In this document: positions 1 to 11,368 of the stretch, piece after piece
Layout: every line of letters starts with the position of its first letter
Position numbering within the stretch: position 1 is the first letter of the stretch
Origin: Bufo bufo
Lineage: Eukaryota > Chordata > Amphibia > Anura > Bufonidae
Assembly: GCF_905171765.1 (NCBI RefSeq)
Contig: NC_053391.1
Coordinates: forward strand, 267,456,377 to 267,520,376
Direction: 5' to 3'
Length of the DNA: 64,000 nt
The notes under the pieces: generated by a model
What the model was told of the DNA's origin: nothing
What the model saw: only the letters and a program-made list of their open reading frames with translations
Databases searched by the model: none
Translations under genes and position numbers: made by a program

Positions 1-170
1 CCTCCTCCACGTCTCCTGATGTACTGGCCTGTCTCCTGGTAGCGCCTCCATGCTCTGGACACTACGCTGACAGACACAGCAAACCTTCTTGCCACAGCTC
101 GCATTGATGTGCCATCCTGGATAAGCTGCACTACCTGAGCCACTTGTGTGGGTTGTAGACTCCGTCTCAT
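1..170 (-). CDS. Tc1-like transposase, N-terminal DNA-binding part (partial)
   Basis: The frame opens with ATG at 170 on the minus strand and stays open for 56 codons to the window edge. The peptide starts [18 protein letters not shown] and continues with a basic helix-turn-helix region ([20 protein letters not shown]) ending in an arginine-rich stretch. This matches the first paired-like DNA-binding domain of Tc1-family transposases, which binds the inverted repeats. No stop or frameshift is seen in the visible part. The catalytic DDE domain would lie outside the window, so whether the gene is intact cannot be judged. The start is supported by its distance from the element end (about 300 bp), usual for Tc1 elements. 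Confidence 0.75.
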   Translation of the reverse strand, partial: MRRSLQPTQVAQVVQLIQDGTSMRAVARRFAVSVSVVSRAWRRYQETGQYIRRRGG

Positions 171-467
171 GCTACCACTAGAGTGAAAGCACCGCCAGCA
201 TTCAAAAGTGACCAAAACATCAGCCAGGAAGCATAGGAATTGAGAAGTGTTCTGTGGTCACCACCTGCAGAACCACTCCTTTATTGGGGGTGTCTTGCTA
301 ATTGCCTATAATTTCCACCTGTTGTCTATCCCATTTGCACAACAGCATGTGAAATTGATTGTCACTCAGTGTTGCTTCCTAAGTGGACAGTTTGATTTCA
401 CAGAAGTGTGTTTGACTTGGAGTTACATTGTGTTGTTTAAGTGTTCCCTTTATTTTTTTGAGCAGTG
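1..467 (-). mobile_element. Tc1/mariner element, terminal part, cut by window edge
   Basis: On the minus strand the element starts at 467 with CACTGCTCAAAAAAATAAAG, next to a TA target dinucleotide (468-469) and a TA microsatellite. The sequence reads inward through a 5' untranslated region to the transposase start at 170. This is the start and 5' region of a Tc1-like transposon; the rest lies left of the window. Superfamily assignment rests on the TA target and the encoded helix-turn-helix protein; the exact family is not determined. Confidence 0.8.
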
Positions 468-824
468 TATATATATATATATATAGATATCCACTACTAT
501 GCCATTATTATGACAATTCCTTCAATGATATTTTAAATCAATTTCATACCTATTTCTCCAGCCGACAAATGTCTGATTAAATCCAAATCTGGTCTATTCA
601 GATTTCCTCTTTTATTGATACAAATAAATATACATAATTAACCATACCGGCCTAGAACTGATTTCAGTTCTTTGGAGATGATACTGTGTTCCAACAGAAC
701 ATATAAATCTCCCTGAATCGATCAAGTTTTAGATGATGCTGCAGGTACACCCAAACTTATTCACTACTATGCACAGATACTATATACAAAGTAAGGTTAA
801 CTGAAAAAAAAATATAATAATAAA

Positions 825-870
<46 letters not shown>

Positions 871-1448
871 AATTAATTATCCTATAAATATAGTAAGTTA
901 TACTATACCCAAAATGTCAGCTAGCAGAAATCCATTTCAATGGTCCTAAGATGGCTGCCTCCAATGGCTGAAAAGGTGGTCCAGTGGCTGGATCCGATGG
1001 ATCAAGATGTCTTCAGGTCTCAAGATGTTTCATGATGTTTTCCTCCAGATGACCATCCCAAGCTGATTCAAGAAGATGATCCCTCTGTCATCCCATACAT
1101 CTTTTTATCCACTAAAATGGACTGGTCTAGTTTAATCAACAACTAGTGACATCACTTTAAACTAATAGACCTCCCCCTAGTGATTTCACAATACATTCCT
1201 TAACTCTATTCTACCACCAGAGGGGCACCAGAGGTCCACATATAAGTTTTGGGAATTATTTCAGATTTTACTTATTAACTGATTTTCAAAACAGGATTTG
1301 GACTGTCTAACAGGGAAACAATAGAATGTTGACTCTCACCAATCAATTATACATACACTTTGTTAACGTCCTGTCTAGTTACACAATCCAAAGATCCACT
1401 CTATTCATACAAACAATAATTTCTAAATCCAGGATTAAACCTATCTAA
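468..1448. other. AT-rich spacer with two TA microsatellites, no gene seen
   Basis: Dinucleotide TA runs lie at about 466-484 and 829-860. The remainder (about 490-1448) has no convincing ORF and no terminal repeats that I can pair. A stretch near 950-1080 is richer in GC and dips into ATGGCTG-type words, but I could not assign it to a family. Confidence 0.5.
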
Positions 1449-1889
1449 TTAACCACCTCAGCCCCCCTAGCTTAAACACCCTTAATGACCAGGCCACTTT
1501 TTACACTTCTGACCTACACTACTTTCACCGTTTATTGCTCGGTCATGCAACTTACCACCCAAATGAATTTTACCTCCTTTTCTTCTCACTAATAGAGCTT
1601 TCATTTGGTGGTATTTCATTGCTGCTGACATTTTACTTTTTTTTGTTATTAATCGAAAATTTAACGATTTTTTTGCAAAAAAATGTCATTTTTCACTTTC
1701 AGTTGTAAAATTTTGCAAAAATAAACGACATCCATATATAAATTTTTCTTAAATTTATTGTTCATGGTATAAAAAATTGGAAAAAAATGGTTTGGGTAAA
1801 AGTTATAGCGTTTACAAACTATGGTACAAAAATGTGAATTTCCGCTTTTTGAAGCAGCTCTGACTCTGAGCACCTGTCATGTTTCCTGA

Positions 1890-2960
1890 GGTTCTACAAT
1901 GGCCAGACAGTACAAACACCCCACAAATGACCCATTTTCGAAAGTAGACACCCTAAGGTATTCGCTGATGGGCATAGTGAGTTCATAGAACTTTTTATTT
2001 TTTGTCACAAGTTAGCGGAAAAATGATGATTTTTTTTTTTCTTACAAAGTCTCATATTCCACTAACTTGTGACAAAAAATAAAAAAGTTCTATGAACTCA
2101 CTATGCCCATCAGCGAATACCTTGGGGTGTCTTCTTTCCAAAATGGGGTCACTTGTGGGGTAGTTATACTGCCCTGGCATTCTAGGGGCCCAAATGTGTG
2201 GTAAGTAGTTTGAAAGCAAAATCTGTAAAAAATGGCCGGTGAAATCCGAAAGGTGCTCTTTGGAATGTGGGCCCCTTTGCCCACCTAGGCTGCAAAAAAG
2301 TGTCACACATGTGGTATCTCCGTACTCAGGAGAAGTTGGGCAATGTGTTTTGGGGTGTGCATTTTACATATACCCATGCTGGGTGAGAGAAATATCTTGG
2401 CAAATGACAACTTTTCCCATTTTTTTATACAAAGTTGGCATTTGACCAAGATATTTCTTTCATCCAGCATGGGTATATGTAAAATGACACCCCAAAACAC
2501 ATTCCCCAACTTCTCCTGAGTACAGCGATACCACATGTGTGACACTTTTTTGCAGCCTAGATGCGCAAAGGGGGCCCACATTCCTTTTAGGGGGGCATTT
2601 TTAGACATTTGGATCCCAGACTTCTTCTCACGCTTTAGGGCCCCTAAAAAGCCAGGGCAGTATAAATACCCCCACATGTGACCCCATTTTGGAAAGAAGA
2701 CACCCCAAGGTATTCAATGAGGGGCATGGCGAGTTCATAGAAAAAAAAAATTTTTGGCACAAGTTAGCGGAATTTTATTTATTTTATTTTTTTCTCACAA
2801 AGTCTCCCTTTCCGCTAACTTGAGACAAAAATTTCAATCGTTCATGGACTCAATATCCCCCTCAGCGAATACCTTGGGGTGTCTTCTTTCCGAAATGGGG
2901 TCATTTGTGGGGTGTTTGTACTGCCCTGGCATTTGAGGGTCTCCGCAATCATTACATGTA
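1890..2960. repeat. Large imperfect palindrome centred near 2425
   Basis: The sequence left of about 2425 (ACCACATGTG-type words, CCTTGGGGTGTCTTCTTTCC at about 2120, CATGCTGGGTGAG at about 2378) returns in reverse complement right of it (CATCCAGCATGGGTATATG at about 2462, GGAAAGAAGACACCCCAAGG at about 2692). The arms are about 500 bp each and contain smaller hairpins. The same right-hand half occurs again at 63211-64000. Confidence 0.75.
1985..2110. repeat. Hairpin inverted repeat inside piggyBac left region
   Basis: A roughly 45-bp arm beginning GAGTTCATAGAACTTTTTAT is followed, after an oligo-T spacer near 2030-2045, by its reverse complement ending GTTCTATGAACTC. It is one of several nested palindromes in this region; a diverged version lies at about 2735-2860. 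Confidence 0.75.
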
Positions 2961-3794
2961 TGGCCAGCATTAGGAGTTTCTGCTATTCTCCTTATATTGA
3001 GCATACGGGTAATGAGATTTTTTTTTTCCGTTGAGCCTCTGGGCTGAAAGAAAAAATGAACGGCACAGATTTCTTCATTCGCATCGATCAATGTGGATGA
3101 AAAAATCTCTGCCAAAAAAAAAAAAAGGAGGGGAAAGTCGTCTGCCAGGACATAGGAGCTCCGCCCAACATCCAAACCCTCTTAGCCCGTATCCCCTGGC
3201 AAACCAGATTTATCCATTCACATCAATCGATGTGGATAAATAAATCATTGCCGGGATTTTTAATTTTTTTTATATATACAAAGTGTTTGCCAAAGCATAT
3301 GAACACCGCCACCTCCTCAGCTCATATGCCTCGGCAAACGTATCTTTTACTGCAGAGGAGAAATCTCGTCTTGCAGCGCCGCATACACCGACTTTTGTGT
3401 AATCTGACAGCAGCGCAATGCTTCTGTCAGAATGCACATCAGTGCTGCAGCTAGTCGATCGGTTGGTCCACCTGGAAGGTAAAAAAAAAAAAAAAAAAAA
3501 AACCAGGCCGCAACGCAATAAATTTATTAACTTTATATTAAAATTTGAACGGAACATATAAACTTTAACTTTTTCAACTGAACGTTAACTTTTTACTTAC
3601 CGGTATTTTTTTTTTTTTTTTACCTTTATAGAACAAACCTCTCCTTCCCCATGGGACAATGTGCAAAGCGCAAATGCCCAAAGATGTGGCGAAGTACGTT
3701 ATGCACTTTATCCAGGTGAAAGGAGAGGTTTTGCAGTAGCTGTGAGTGTAAGGGCCCTAATAGCCCTGTGTGCCTGTCCTGTGAGATGCAATCC

Positions 3795-5300
3795 CTATGC
3801 TAAGTGTACCTGTGTGTGGTACTTCCGGAAACACTCTCCAAAGCATAGGGCAGGGTGGTCAGGACAGAAATAGCGGGTGTCACGCCTTATTCCACTCCTG
3901 CTACAGACACGACATCTTTTTCGGGGTGACGGTTGGGTTGAGGTACCAGGAGCGACACTGGGGAAGTGTCGCTCGTTTAGACGGCTAACTACACTGGTGG
4001 ATGGGGCCACGGAACCTTCTGGATACAGGAGGTTCTCAATGATCTCTTCCTGAAATTTGAGGAAGGATCCTGTTCTCCCAGCCTTACTGTAGAGAACAAA
4101 ACTATTATATGCAGCCAATTGAATTAAATATACAGACACCTTCTTATACCAGCGTCTGGTGCGTCGGGAAACTAAATACGGAGACAACATCTGGTCATTG
4201 AAGTCCACCCCTCCCATGAGCAAATTATAGTCGTGGACACAGAGGGGCTTTTCAATGACACGGGTTGCTTGCTCAATTTCTATTGTCGTGTCTGCGTGAA
4301 TGGAGGAGAGCATGTAAACGTCACGCTTGTCTCTCCATTTCACCGCGAGCAGTTCTTGGTTACACAAGGCAGCCCTCTCCCCCCTTGCAAGACGGGTGGT
4401 AACGAGCCGTTGGGGGAAGCCCACGCGACTAGTTCGCGCGGTGCCACAGCAGCCAATCTGTTCTAGGAACAAATGCCTGAAGAGGGCCACACTTGTGTAG
4501 AAATTGTCCACATAAAGATGGTACCCCTTGCCAAATAAGGGTGACACCAAGTCCCAGACTGTCTTCCCACTGCTCCCCAGGTAGTCAGGGCAACTGACCG
4601 GCTCCAGGGTCTGACCTTTTCCCTCATAGATCCGAAATTTGTGGGTATAGCCTGTGGCCCTTTCACAGAGCTTATACAATTTGACCCCATACCGGGCACG
4701 CTTGCTTGGGATGTATTGTTTGAAGCCAAGGCGCCCGGTAAAATGTATTAGGGACTCGTCTACGCAGATGTTTTGCTCTGGGGTATACAAATCTGCAAAT
4801 TTCTGGTTGAAGTGGTCTATGAGGGGCCGAATTTTGTGGAGCCGGTCAAAAGCTGGGTGGCCTCTGGGACGGGAGGTGGTGTTGTCGCTAAAGTGCAGGA
4901 AACGCAGGATGGCCTCAAATCGTGCCCTGGACATAGCAGCAGAGAACATGGGCATGTGATGAATCGGGTTCGTGGACCAATATGACCGCAATTCATGCTT
5001 TTTGGTTAGACCCATGTTGAGGAGAAGGCCCAGAAAAATTTTAATTTCGGAAACTTGGACTGGTTTCCACCGGAAAGGCTGGGCATAAAAGCTTCCCGGG
5101 TTGGCGGATATAAATTGTGTGGCATACCGATTTGTTTCTGCCACGACTAAGTCCAAGAGCTCCGCAGTCAAGAACAGCTCAAAAAATCCCAGGGCCGAAC
5201 CGATGTGAGCTGTCTCAACCCGAACTCCAGACTGGGCGGTGAAAGGGGGAACTAATGGTGCAGCTGAAGTTGGTGACTGCCAATCAGGATTTGCCAGCAC
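3795..5300 (-). CDS. piggyBac transposase, catalytic part and C-terminal zinc finger
   Basis: A 501-residue open frame encodes the DDE transposase that cuts and pastes the element at TTAA. It starts with the family's entry motif (NPDW then a proline-rich stretch, then FFELFLTAELLDLVVAETNR). Catalytic-region words include VDESLIHFTGR (about residue 180), YVDNFYTS (about 261) and GGVDFNDQ (about 363). The last 45 residues form a cysteine-rich finger (CRVCSRSG, CPDH, CFGECF, final histidines), the domain that in piggyBac binds the terminal repeats. No internal stop is present. The N-terminal acidic part lies upstream in another frame (5252-5737), so the first methionine here is probably not the true start. 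Only the frame change separates this from an intact gene. Confidence 0.85.
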   Translation of the reverse strand: MLANPDWQSPTSAAPLVPPFTAQSGVRVETAHIGSALGFFELFLTAELLDLVVAETNRYATQFISANPGSFYAQPFRWKPVQVSEIKIFLGLLLNMGLTKKHELRSYWSTNPIHHMPMFSAAMSRARFEAILRFLHFSDNTTSRPRGHPAFDRLHKIRPLIDHFNQKFADLYTPEQNICVDESLIHFTGRLGFKQYIPSKRARYGVKLYKLCERATGYTHKFRIYEGKGQTLEPVSCPDYLGSSGKTVWDLVSPLFGKGYHLYVDNFYTSVALFRHLFLEQIGCCGTARTSRVGFPQRLVTTRLARGERAALCNQELLAVKWRDKRDVYMLSSIHADTTIEIEQATRVIEKPLCVHDYNLLMGGVDFNDQMLSPYLVSRRTRRWYKKVSVYLIQLAAYNSFVLYSKAGRTGSFLKFQEEIIENLLYPEGSVAPSTSVVSRLNERHFPSVAPGTSTQPSPRKRCRVCSRSGIRRDTRYFCPDHPALCFGECFRKYHTQVHLA

Positions 5301-5737
5301 CTCAGGGACTCTAGGGGTCTACGGGCCTGTCTGTGCGGTGGCTGCGACGGGGTAACTACTGCACGTGCCACCGTACCAGCTTCAACTGCCCTTCTGGTGC
5401 TCGCCACTTCACCATGTTGTACGGCAGTGCTGGTACTAGGTCCAGGGAGGGCTGCGCTGCTGGTGTATGCCTCACCACGTGATCCGACAGCGCCAGCCCC
5501 ACTCTGCTGCTCTTGAAGTGGATCCTGCGCAACCTGTGGTCTAGCGACACGGGGCCGGGTACGCCTGGTTCTATCAGGGACCTCCACCTCCTCGTCTGAA
5601 CTTTGGGTCAGACTGCCACTGCTTTCTACAGGTTCATATTCTGACCCGCTAGATTCGTCAGATGAGGGTTCCCATTCCTCATCCGACTGGGTCAGAATCC
5701 TGTAGGCCTCTTCAGAAGAATACCCCCTGTTTAACAT
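5252..5737 (-). pseudogene. piggyBac transposase, acidic N-terminal part in a shifted frame
   Basis: This 161-residue frame begins MLNRGYSSEEAYRILTQ and continues as an acidic, serine-rich stretch (SDEEWEPSSDESSGSEYEP), the usual unstructured start of piggyBac transposases. It overlaps the catalytic frame by 49 bases in a different reading frame and then runs into a short unrelated tail. Either a single-base change broke one long ORF, or a small intron lies near 5270-5330; I see no compelling splice pair, so a frameshift is the simpler reading. Together the two frames have about the length expected for the family. Confidence 0.7.
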
Positions 5738-6364
5738 TTGGACTACTAAATTTAGGGGTATTCCCTGAGACTACCCAAGAAAAAAAGCAAGCCTGTCTTA
5801 CAAAGGGGAGGCTAGCGAAGTACCGGAGGCCGCTGCGGTTGATAAAAAATATCAAAACTGATTTTTTTATCGCCGCAGAGCTTGGAAAGTGATTGTGCAG
5901 TGATCAAAAAAATATATATTTTTTGTCACTGCGGCGGGGCGGGCGTGGGTGAACGCACGTGTGGGCGACCGATCAGGCCTGATCGGGCAAACACTGCGTT
6001 TTGGGTGGAGGGCGAGGTAAGGTGACACTAATACAATTATAGATCTGTCTGTGATCAGTTTTGATCACTTACAGATACTATAAAAGTACAAATGCTGATT
6101 AGCGATACGCTAATCAGCGAATCAGTGACTGCGGTGCGGTGGGCTGGGCGCTAACTGACGCTAAACTACCTAACCAAGGGGCCTAAACTATCCTAAAACC
6201 TAACAGTCAATACCAGTGAAAAAAAAAAAGTGACAGTTTACACTGATCACTTTTTTCCTTTCACTAGGTGATTGACAGGGGCGATCAAGGGGTGATCAAG
6301 GGGTTAATTCGGTTGATGGGGGTGATCTGGGGCTAAGGTGTAGTGTTGGTGGGTACTCACAGTG

Positions 6365-6420
6365 ATGTCTGCTCCTCTGCTGGAACCAACCGACGAAAAG
6401 GACCAGCAGAGGAGCAGACA
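6365..6420. repeat. Perfect short hairpin near right end of piggyBac
   Basis: TGTCTGCTCCTCTGCTGG is followed 20 bases later by its exact reverse complement CCAGCAGAGGAGCAGACA. It sits about 270 bp from the right terminus, followed by more inverted repeats (GCCAGCCTGCCAGC with GCTGGCAGGCTGG near 6490-6530). Such subterminal hairpins may be transposase contact sites; that role is inference. Confidence 0.75.
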
Positions 6421-6690
6421 AGCCATTTAACACATCATATTTACTAATATAATATGTTAGATGGCTTGTGATTTCATTTTTTGAAAATCGCCAGCCTGCC
6501 AGCGACGATCATTGGCTGGCAGGCTGGTGACGAACTTGTCCTCTAACTTTTGCCGGCCCGCGATGCGCATGCGTGGGCCGGCTTTGAGCGAAATCTCGCG
6601 TCTCGCGAGATGACGCGTATATGCGTGACTGTGCGCAGGGCTGCCGCCTCCGGAACGCGATCCTGCGTTAGGCGGTCCGGAGGCGGTTAA

Positions 6691-6974
6691 GAAAAATACT
6701 ATAAAGTCAATTTTCTATTCATTGGGAGAGACCAATTTCTAGTGATACTTTGGTCTATTGTCTTAAAGTGAAAATACACTATTTGCTTATAATAACCTGT
6801 GTCTACATCCCAAGAAAATGTTTCCTGAGACTGAAGTAATTCTTTCATGTACACGTTGAGACTCTTAGAAGAAATGTACCTAATTCTTATTCTTAATAGA
6901 TACCATGAATATACTTATATATAAGGCACTTATATGATTATACTTTACTTCCTATATCTTTAGGTAATAACATG
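6691..6974. other. AT-rich spacer between piggyBac and PLE1
   Basis: No ORF or recognisable repeat family was seen. Its right edge is the first copy of the PLE1 target duplication. Confidence 0.4.
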
Positions 6975-8484
6975 TAGGATATAATATCACTACTATCAAA
7001 TGTTTAGAAAAGGCTCAACCAGCAAACTACTGGAGCTCAGCCTTTCAGTTACCAGCTGAAAAAGGGAATAAATCAATAATAATATAGGCTGGCTCACAGT
7101 ATTTTTGCATAAAAATTTTATTAATACACTAAATCAAAAAACAAACTGACTTTGTGCCATCATATCAGCATACATACATGAATAAATGTATAAAAATAGG
7201 TAAATATGTGCGGAGCTCACGCACAGACCTAAATAGCTGGAGTACTCCTAAGCATAGGACCAAATGGCTAGAGTGAGGCTGCAAGAGATATTCAATTAGA
7301 CCGCTTGAATGTCCAGGACATAGATATCGATTTGCCGGATAGTTGAAACAAAGTTGCAACAAAGGTTCCAGAACGTCCTTGCTGTATTTCTCACAAGAAA
7401 GGTTTTCTATTCAAGTGTCCTGTAACAGATCGTAACCGCACTTATTCGGCAATGTTCCACTTACTTTTTACTTGCGGAGCAAGACCTCAGACCCGCTCGC
7501 TCAGCGTCCCACTCGCTCAGCGTCCCACGTGTCCAGCCAGGTAGTCGATCGCTGGTTAATGACGTAGGCGCCTGAAGCCGTCAGACCCACGGAAGCTGAT
7601 TAAGCTGAGCTGAGCTGGTGATTGCCTGAGCCTGACAGGCCAGCGGCAGTGGATACAGCAGGGTTTAACCTTAAATTTGCGGTAATGTTGAATGTAACAG
7701 CACAGGTTTAGTCCACTTTGTAAATAGTTGGTAAATGCAAAAACCTTTCAAGCGGTGTAGGACATCTTCAAATGCTTGTGGAAGTTGAAAAAGTTGAAGA
7801 TTGAAGAAAGTCCTCTTCATGCGTATTTTGTAAAAAAACCGCACCGGTAGCCTTGGTCTCTATACACACTAGACGCGTTTCGGAAACAAGTTCCTTCCTT
7901 AGTAGATAATCATAGAATGCTGAATGCAGACACAAGACATGACTTTAAATACCCTTTTGGGGTTGATATAAAATATGGATCGGATTGTGGACTGGGCTGA
8001 TTACACAGCCTCAATCAACACCTCCACAATATATACAGTGGTTTTCCACAAATTTTTTGCAACATATATCTTACTATCGCATTATATATATATGCATGTG
8101 CAAAGTCCATATTGAAAATATGCGAAATAAATTATAACATATACTGAATTGACTAGATTATAGTGTTAACAAGGTTCAATGGAAACATGGGTCGGACTGT
8201 GAACTGAGCTGATGACACAGTCACAGTTTTCACCATATACTACATAGATAATCATTAATCAGTACATTACAGCATATGTTTAAATAATCAAAAATAGAGA
8301 ATAATAAGAATATATGATTAAATTAAAATTAAAATTAAAATTAAAAATGGGAATTAAAATTACATATCACATGCTGGGATGTCTGAAGTGTGGCATTAGG
8401 GGGAGAAGGGAAGGGATGCAGGAGGGGTCAATGCGCTGAAAAACAGCCCGGCATTGACTCCCCGTGTAAACCAACCCATCTCTC

Positions 8485-9168
8485 CTAAAGGAACTCAAAA
8501 ATTTCAATCTCCGAGTTGAGACCCTGAGGCATCAAGGACCCAAACTCAAAAATTTTCTTGGACTCTTGTCTAGACATTTTAGCCACAAAATCTCCTCCTC
8601 TCCAGTCTTGTTTAACAGATTGGATAGCCATATAGCTCATATTACTTGGATCACCTGCATGGTATAATTTAAAATGTTTGGATAGAGGATGTGTTTCAGA
8701 TTGTTTTTTGATATTATTGATATGTTCAGATATTCTGGTCTTGAATACCCTTTTTGTACGGCCAATGTACTGTTTTGGGCATGGGCACTGAATAATATAT
8801 ATTACTGACTTACTGTTACGTGACAAAATTTCCTTGATTTCCCATTTAAAATGATTGGACGTTGACATTATCTGTTTTGTGTTTTTATCAAAGTGTGTCT
8901 GTCTACAATTTTGACAGCAACCACACCTGTAAAAACCTTTTAGATTAGCCCATGGGGTTATCAGTGATTTTGTCTGGTGTTTTCTTATAGTGGGAGCCAC
9001 TTGAAGTCCCAAATTGGGGGCCCGAGTATAAACTATTGGCGGATGTGCCGGGAGTATGTAATGTCTTGTTTTTGTATAGTGGCAGATACTTCTTTGGGTT
9101 TAAAAAATAGGGCTCTATCCAGTTGTCTTACCCTTTGGATTGAATTTTCCAGTAACTTATTGGGTTAC
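8485..9168 (-). pseudogene. PLE1 left copy: GIY-YIG endonuclease fragment
   Basis: The minus-strand frame holds a 175-residue peptide that matches the right-arm copy almost residue for residue. It contains a cysteine cluster (CGCCQNCRQTH) followed by the GIY-YIG core VIYIIQCPCPKQYIGRT and the arginine helix KTRISEHINN. In PLEs this nuclease nicks target DNA to prime reverse transcription. Relative to the right copy, about 100 bp are missing near 9058, removing about 35 residues of linker upstream and breaking the frame. No RT domain is present because the copy is 5'-truncated at the palindrome centre. Confidence 0.8.
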
Positions 9169-9182
9169 TTATTGAGTACCCC

Positions 9183-9959
9183 AATAAGTTACTGGAGAAT
9201 TCAATCCAAAGGGTAAGACAACTGGATAGAGCCCTATTTTTTAAACCCAAAGAAGTATCTGCCACTATACAAGAACAAGACATTACAGCCAAAATAATTC
9301 TACCATATAATAAAGATCACAAGATGGTGAGCAGTATTGTCCATAATCACTGGCACTTATTGAAAGATGATAAGGTTTTAGGCCCCATACTCCCGGCACA
9401 TCCGCCAATAGTTTATACTCGGGCCCCCAATTTGGGACTTCAAGTGGCTCCCACTATAAGAAAACACCAGACAAAATCACTGATAACCCCATGGGCTAAT
9501 CTAAAAGGTTTTTACAGGTGTGGTTGCTGTCAAAATTGTAGACAGACACACTTTGATAAAAACACAAAACAGATAATGTCAACGTCCAATCATTTTAAAT
9601 GGGAAATCAAGGAAATTTTGTCATGTAACAGTAAGTCAGTAATATATATTATTCAGTGCCCATGCCCAAAACAGTACATTGGCCGTACAAAAAGGGTATT
9701 CAAGACCAGAATATCTGAACATATCAATAATATCAAAAAACAATCTGAAACACATCCTCTATCCAAACATTTTAAATTATACCATGCAGGTGATCCAAGT
9801 AATATGAGCTATATGGCTATCCAATCTGTTAAACAAGACTGGAGAGGAGGAGATTTTGTGGCTAAAATGTCTAGACAAGAGTCCAAGAAAATTTTTGAGT
9901 TTGGGTCCTTGATGCCTCAGGGTCTCAACTCGGAGATTGAAATTTTTGGGTTCCTTTAG
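9183..9959 (+). pseudogene. PLE1 right copy: 5'-truncated GIY-YIG endonuclease ORF
   Basis: The frame is open from the palindrome centre to the stop at 9957-9959, with a first methionine at 9324 giving 211 residues. It reads through the linker that follows the RT in PLEs, then a zinc-finger-like cysteine group (CGCCQNCRQTH, about residues 67-77), the GIY-YIG nuclease (YIIQCPCPKQYIGRT, then KTRISEH, then a conserved WRGGD region) and ends EIEIFGFL. The RT is absent, so this copy cannot reverse-transcribe. The open frame may simply reflect youth. I treat it as a fragment because there is no natural start. Confidence 0.8.
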
Positions 9960-11368
9960 GAGAGATGGGTTGGTTTACACGGGGAGTCAATGCCGGGCTG
10001 TTTTTCAGCGCATCGACCCCTCCTGCATCCCTTCCCTTCTCCCCCTAATGCCACACTTCAGACATCCCAGCATGTGATATGTAATTTTAATTCCCATTTT
10101 TAATTTTAATTTTAATTTTAATTTAATCATATATTCTATTATTCTCTATTTTTGATTATTTAAACATATGCTGTAATGTACTGATTAATGATTATCTATG
10201 TAGTATATGGTGAAAACTGTGACTGTGTCATCAGCTCAGTTCACAGTCCGACCCATGTTTCCATTGAACCTTGTTAACACTATAATCTAGTCAATTCAGT
10301 ATATGTTATAATTTATTTCGCATATTTTCAATATGGACTTTGCACATGCATATATATATAATGCGATAGTAAGATATATGTTGCAATAAATTTGTGGAAA
10401 ACCACTGTATATATTGTGGAGGTGTTGATTGAGGCTGTGTAATCAGCCCAGTCCACAATCCGATCCATATTTTATATCAACCCCAAAAAGGGTATTTAAA
10501 GTCATGTCTTGTGTCTGCATTCAGCATTCTATGATTATCTACTGAGGAAGGAACTTGTTTCCGAAACGCGTCTAGTGTGTATAGAGACCAAGGCTACCGG
10601 TGCGGTTTTTTACAAAATACGCATGAAGAGGACTTTCTTCAATCTTCAACTTTTTCAACTTCCACAAGCATTTGAAGATGTCCTACACCGCTTGAAAGGA
10701 TTTTGCATTTACCAACTATTTACAAAGTGGACTAAACCTGTGCTGTTACATTCAACATTACCGCAAATTTAAGGTTAAACCCTGCTGTATCCACTGCCGC
10801 TGGCCTGTCAGGCTCAGGCAATCACCAGCTCAGCTCAGCTTAATCAGCTTCCGTGGGTCTGACGGCTTCAGGCGCCTACGTCATTAACCAGCGATCGACT
10901 ACCTGGCTGGACACGTGGGACGCTGAGCGAGTGGGATGCTGAGCGAGCGGGTCTGAGGTCTTGCTCCGCAAGTAAAAAGTAAGTGGAACATTGCCGAATA
11001 AGTGCGGTTACGATCTGTTACAGGACACTTGAATAGAAAACCTTTCTTGTGAGAAATACAGCAAGGACGTTCTGGAACCTTTGTTGCAACTTTGTTTCAA
11101 CTATCCGGCAAATCGATATCTATGTCCTGGACATTCAAGCGGTCTAATTGAATATCTCTTGCAGCCTCACTCTAGCCATTTGGTCCTATGCTTAGGAGTA
11201 CTCCAGCTATTTAGGTCTGTGCGTGAGCTCCGCACATATTTACCTATTTTTATACATTTATTCATGTATGTATGCTGATATGATGGCACAAAGTCAGTTT
11301 GTTATTTGATTTAGTGTATTAATAAAATTTTTATGCAAAAATACTGTGAGCCAGCCTATATTATTATT
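9960..11368 (+). repeat. PLE1 3' untranslated and terminal region (right copy)
   Basis: Non-coding sequence from the endonuclease stop to the right target duplication, mirrored on the left at 7077-8484. It contains the hammerhead motif at 10539-10575 and an AATAAA near 11320 shortly before the 3' end. A run of AATTTTAATTTT-type repeats lies at about 10085-10125. Confidence 0.7.
10539..10575 (+). ncRNA. Hammerhead ribozyme motif, PLE1 right copy
   Basis: Stem I is CTA (10539-10541) with TAG (10573-10575). The core CTGAGGA (10542-10548) fits the consensus CUGANGA. Stem II is GGAA/TTCC closing a CTTGT loop; then GAAA (10563-10566), a very short stem III (CGCG) and the cleavage triplet GTC. Minimal hammerheads with weak stem III are known from PLE terminal repeats, where they are proposed to act as dimers. 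The left copy (7870-7908, minus) has CTAAGGA, changing an invariant G. Confidence 0.65.

Larger units (their letters stand above)
1449..6690 (-). mobile_element. piggyBac-family DNA transposon
   Basis: The element is bounded by TTAA at 1449-1452 and at 6687-6690. The left terminus reads TTAACCACCTCAGCCCCCC; the right terminus, reverse-complemented, reads TTAACCGCCTCCGGACCGCC, giving an imperfect terminal inverted repeat. A transposase of the piggyBac DDE type lies on the minus strand in two frames. The left 1.8 kb is filled with nested inverted repeats. The right end holds further short hairpins (6365-6420, 6490-6530). TTAA target and transposase type are both diagnostic for piggyBac. That both ends belong to one element is inferred from the matching termini and the internal gene. 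Confidence 0.8.
6989..11368. mobile_element. PLE1: inverted pair of Penelope-like element copies, joined head to head
   Basis: Two 5'-truncated copies face away from each other and meet at about 9169-9182. The left copy reads on the minus strand (9168 to about 6989) and the right on the plus strand (9183-11368). The arms are near-identical reverse complements over about 2.1 kb; the left arm lacks about 100 bp near 9058. Each arm holds the endonuclease end of the PLE ORF, a 3' region and a hammerhead-type motif. The pair is flanked by TAGGATATAATATC at 6975-6988 and 11369-11382, a 14-bp target duplication. The left copy's 3' end is about 88 bp longer (6989-7076) than the right's. Confidence 0.8.

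Noticed and set aside
2303..2677. 124-residue minus-strand frame
   Set aside because: It sits in the piggyBac palindrome; the mirrored arm and the copy at 63211 give similar frames, so it follows from the repeat.
11081..11278. 65-residue frame present identically in both PLE1 arms (also 7165-7362 minus)
   Set aside because: Lies in the 3' non-coding region; duplication by the palindrome, not selection, explains its appearing twice.
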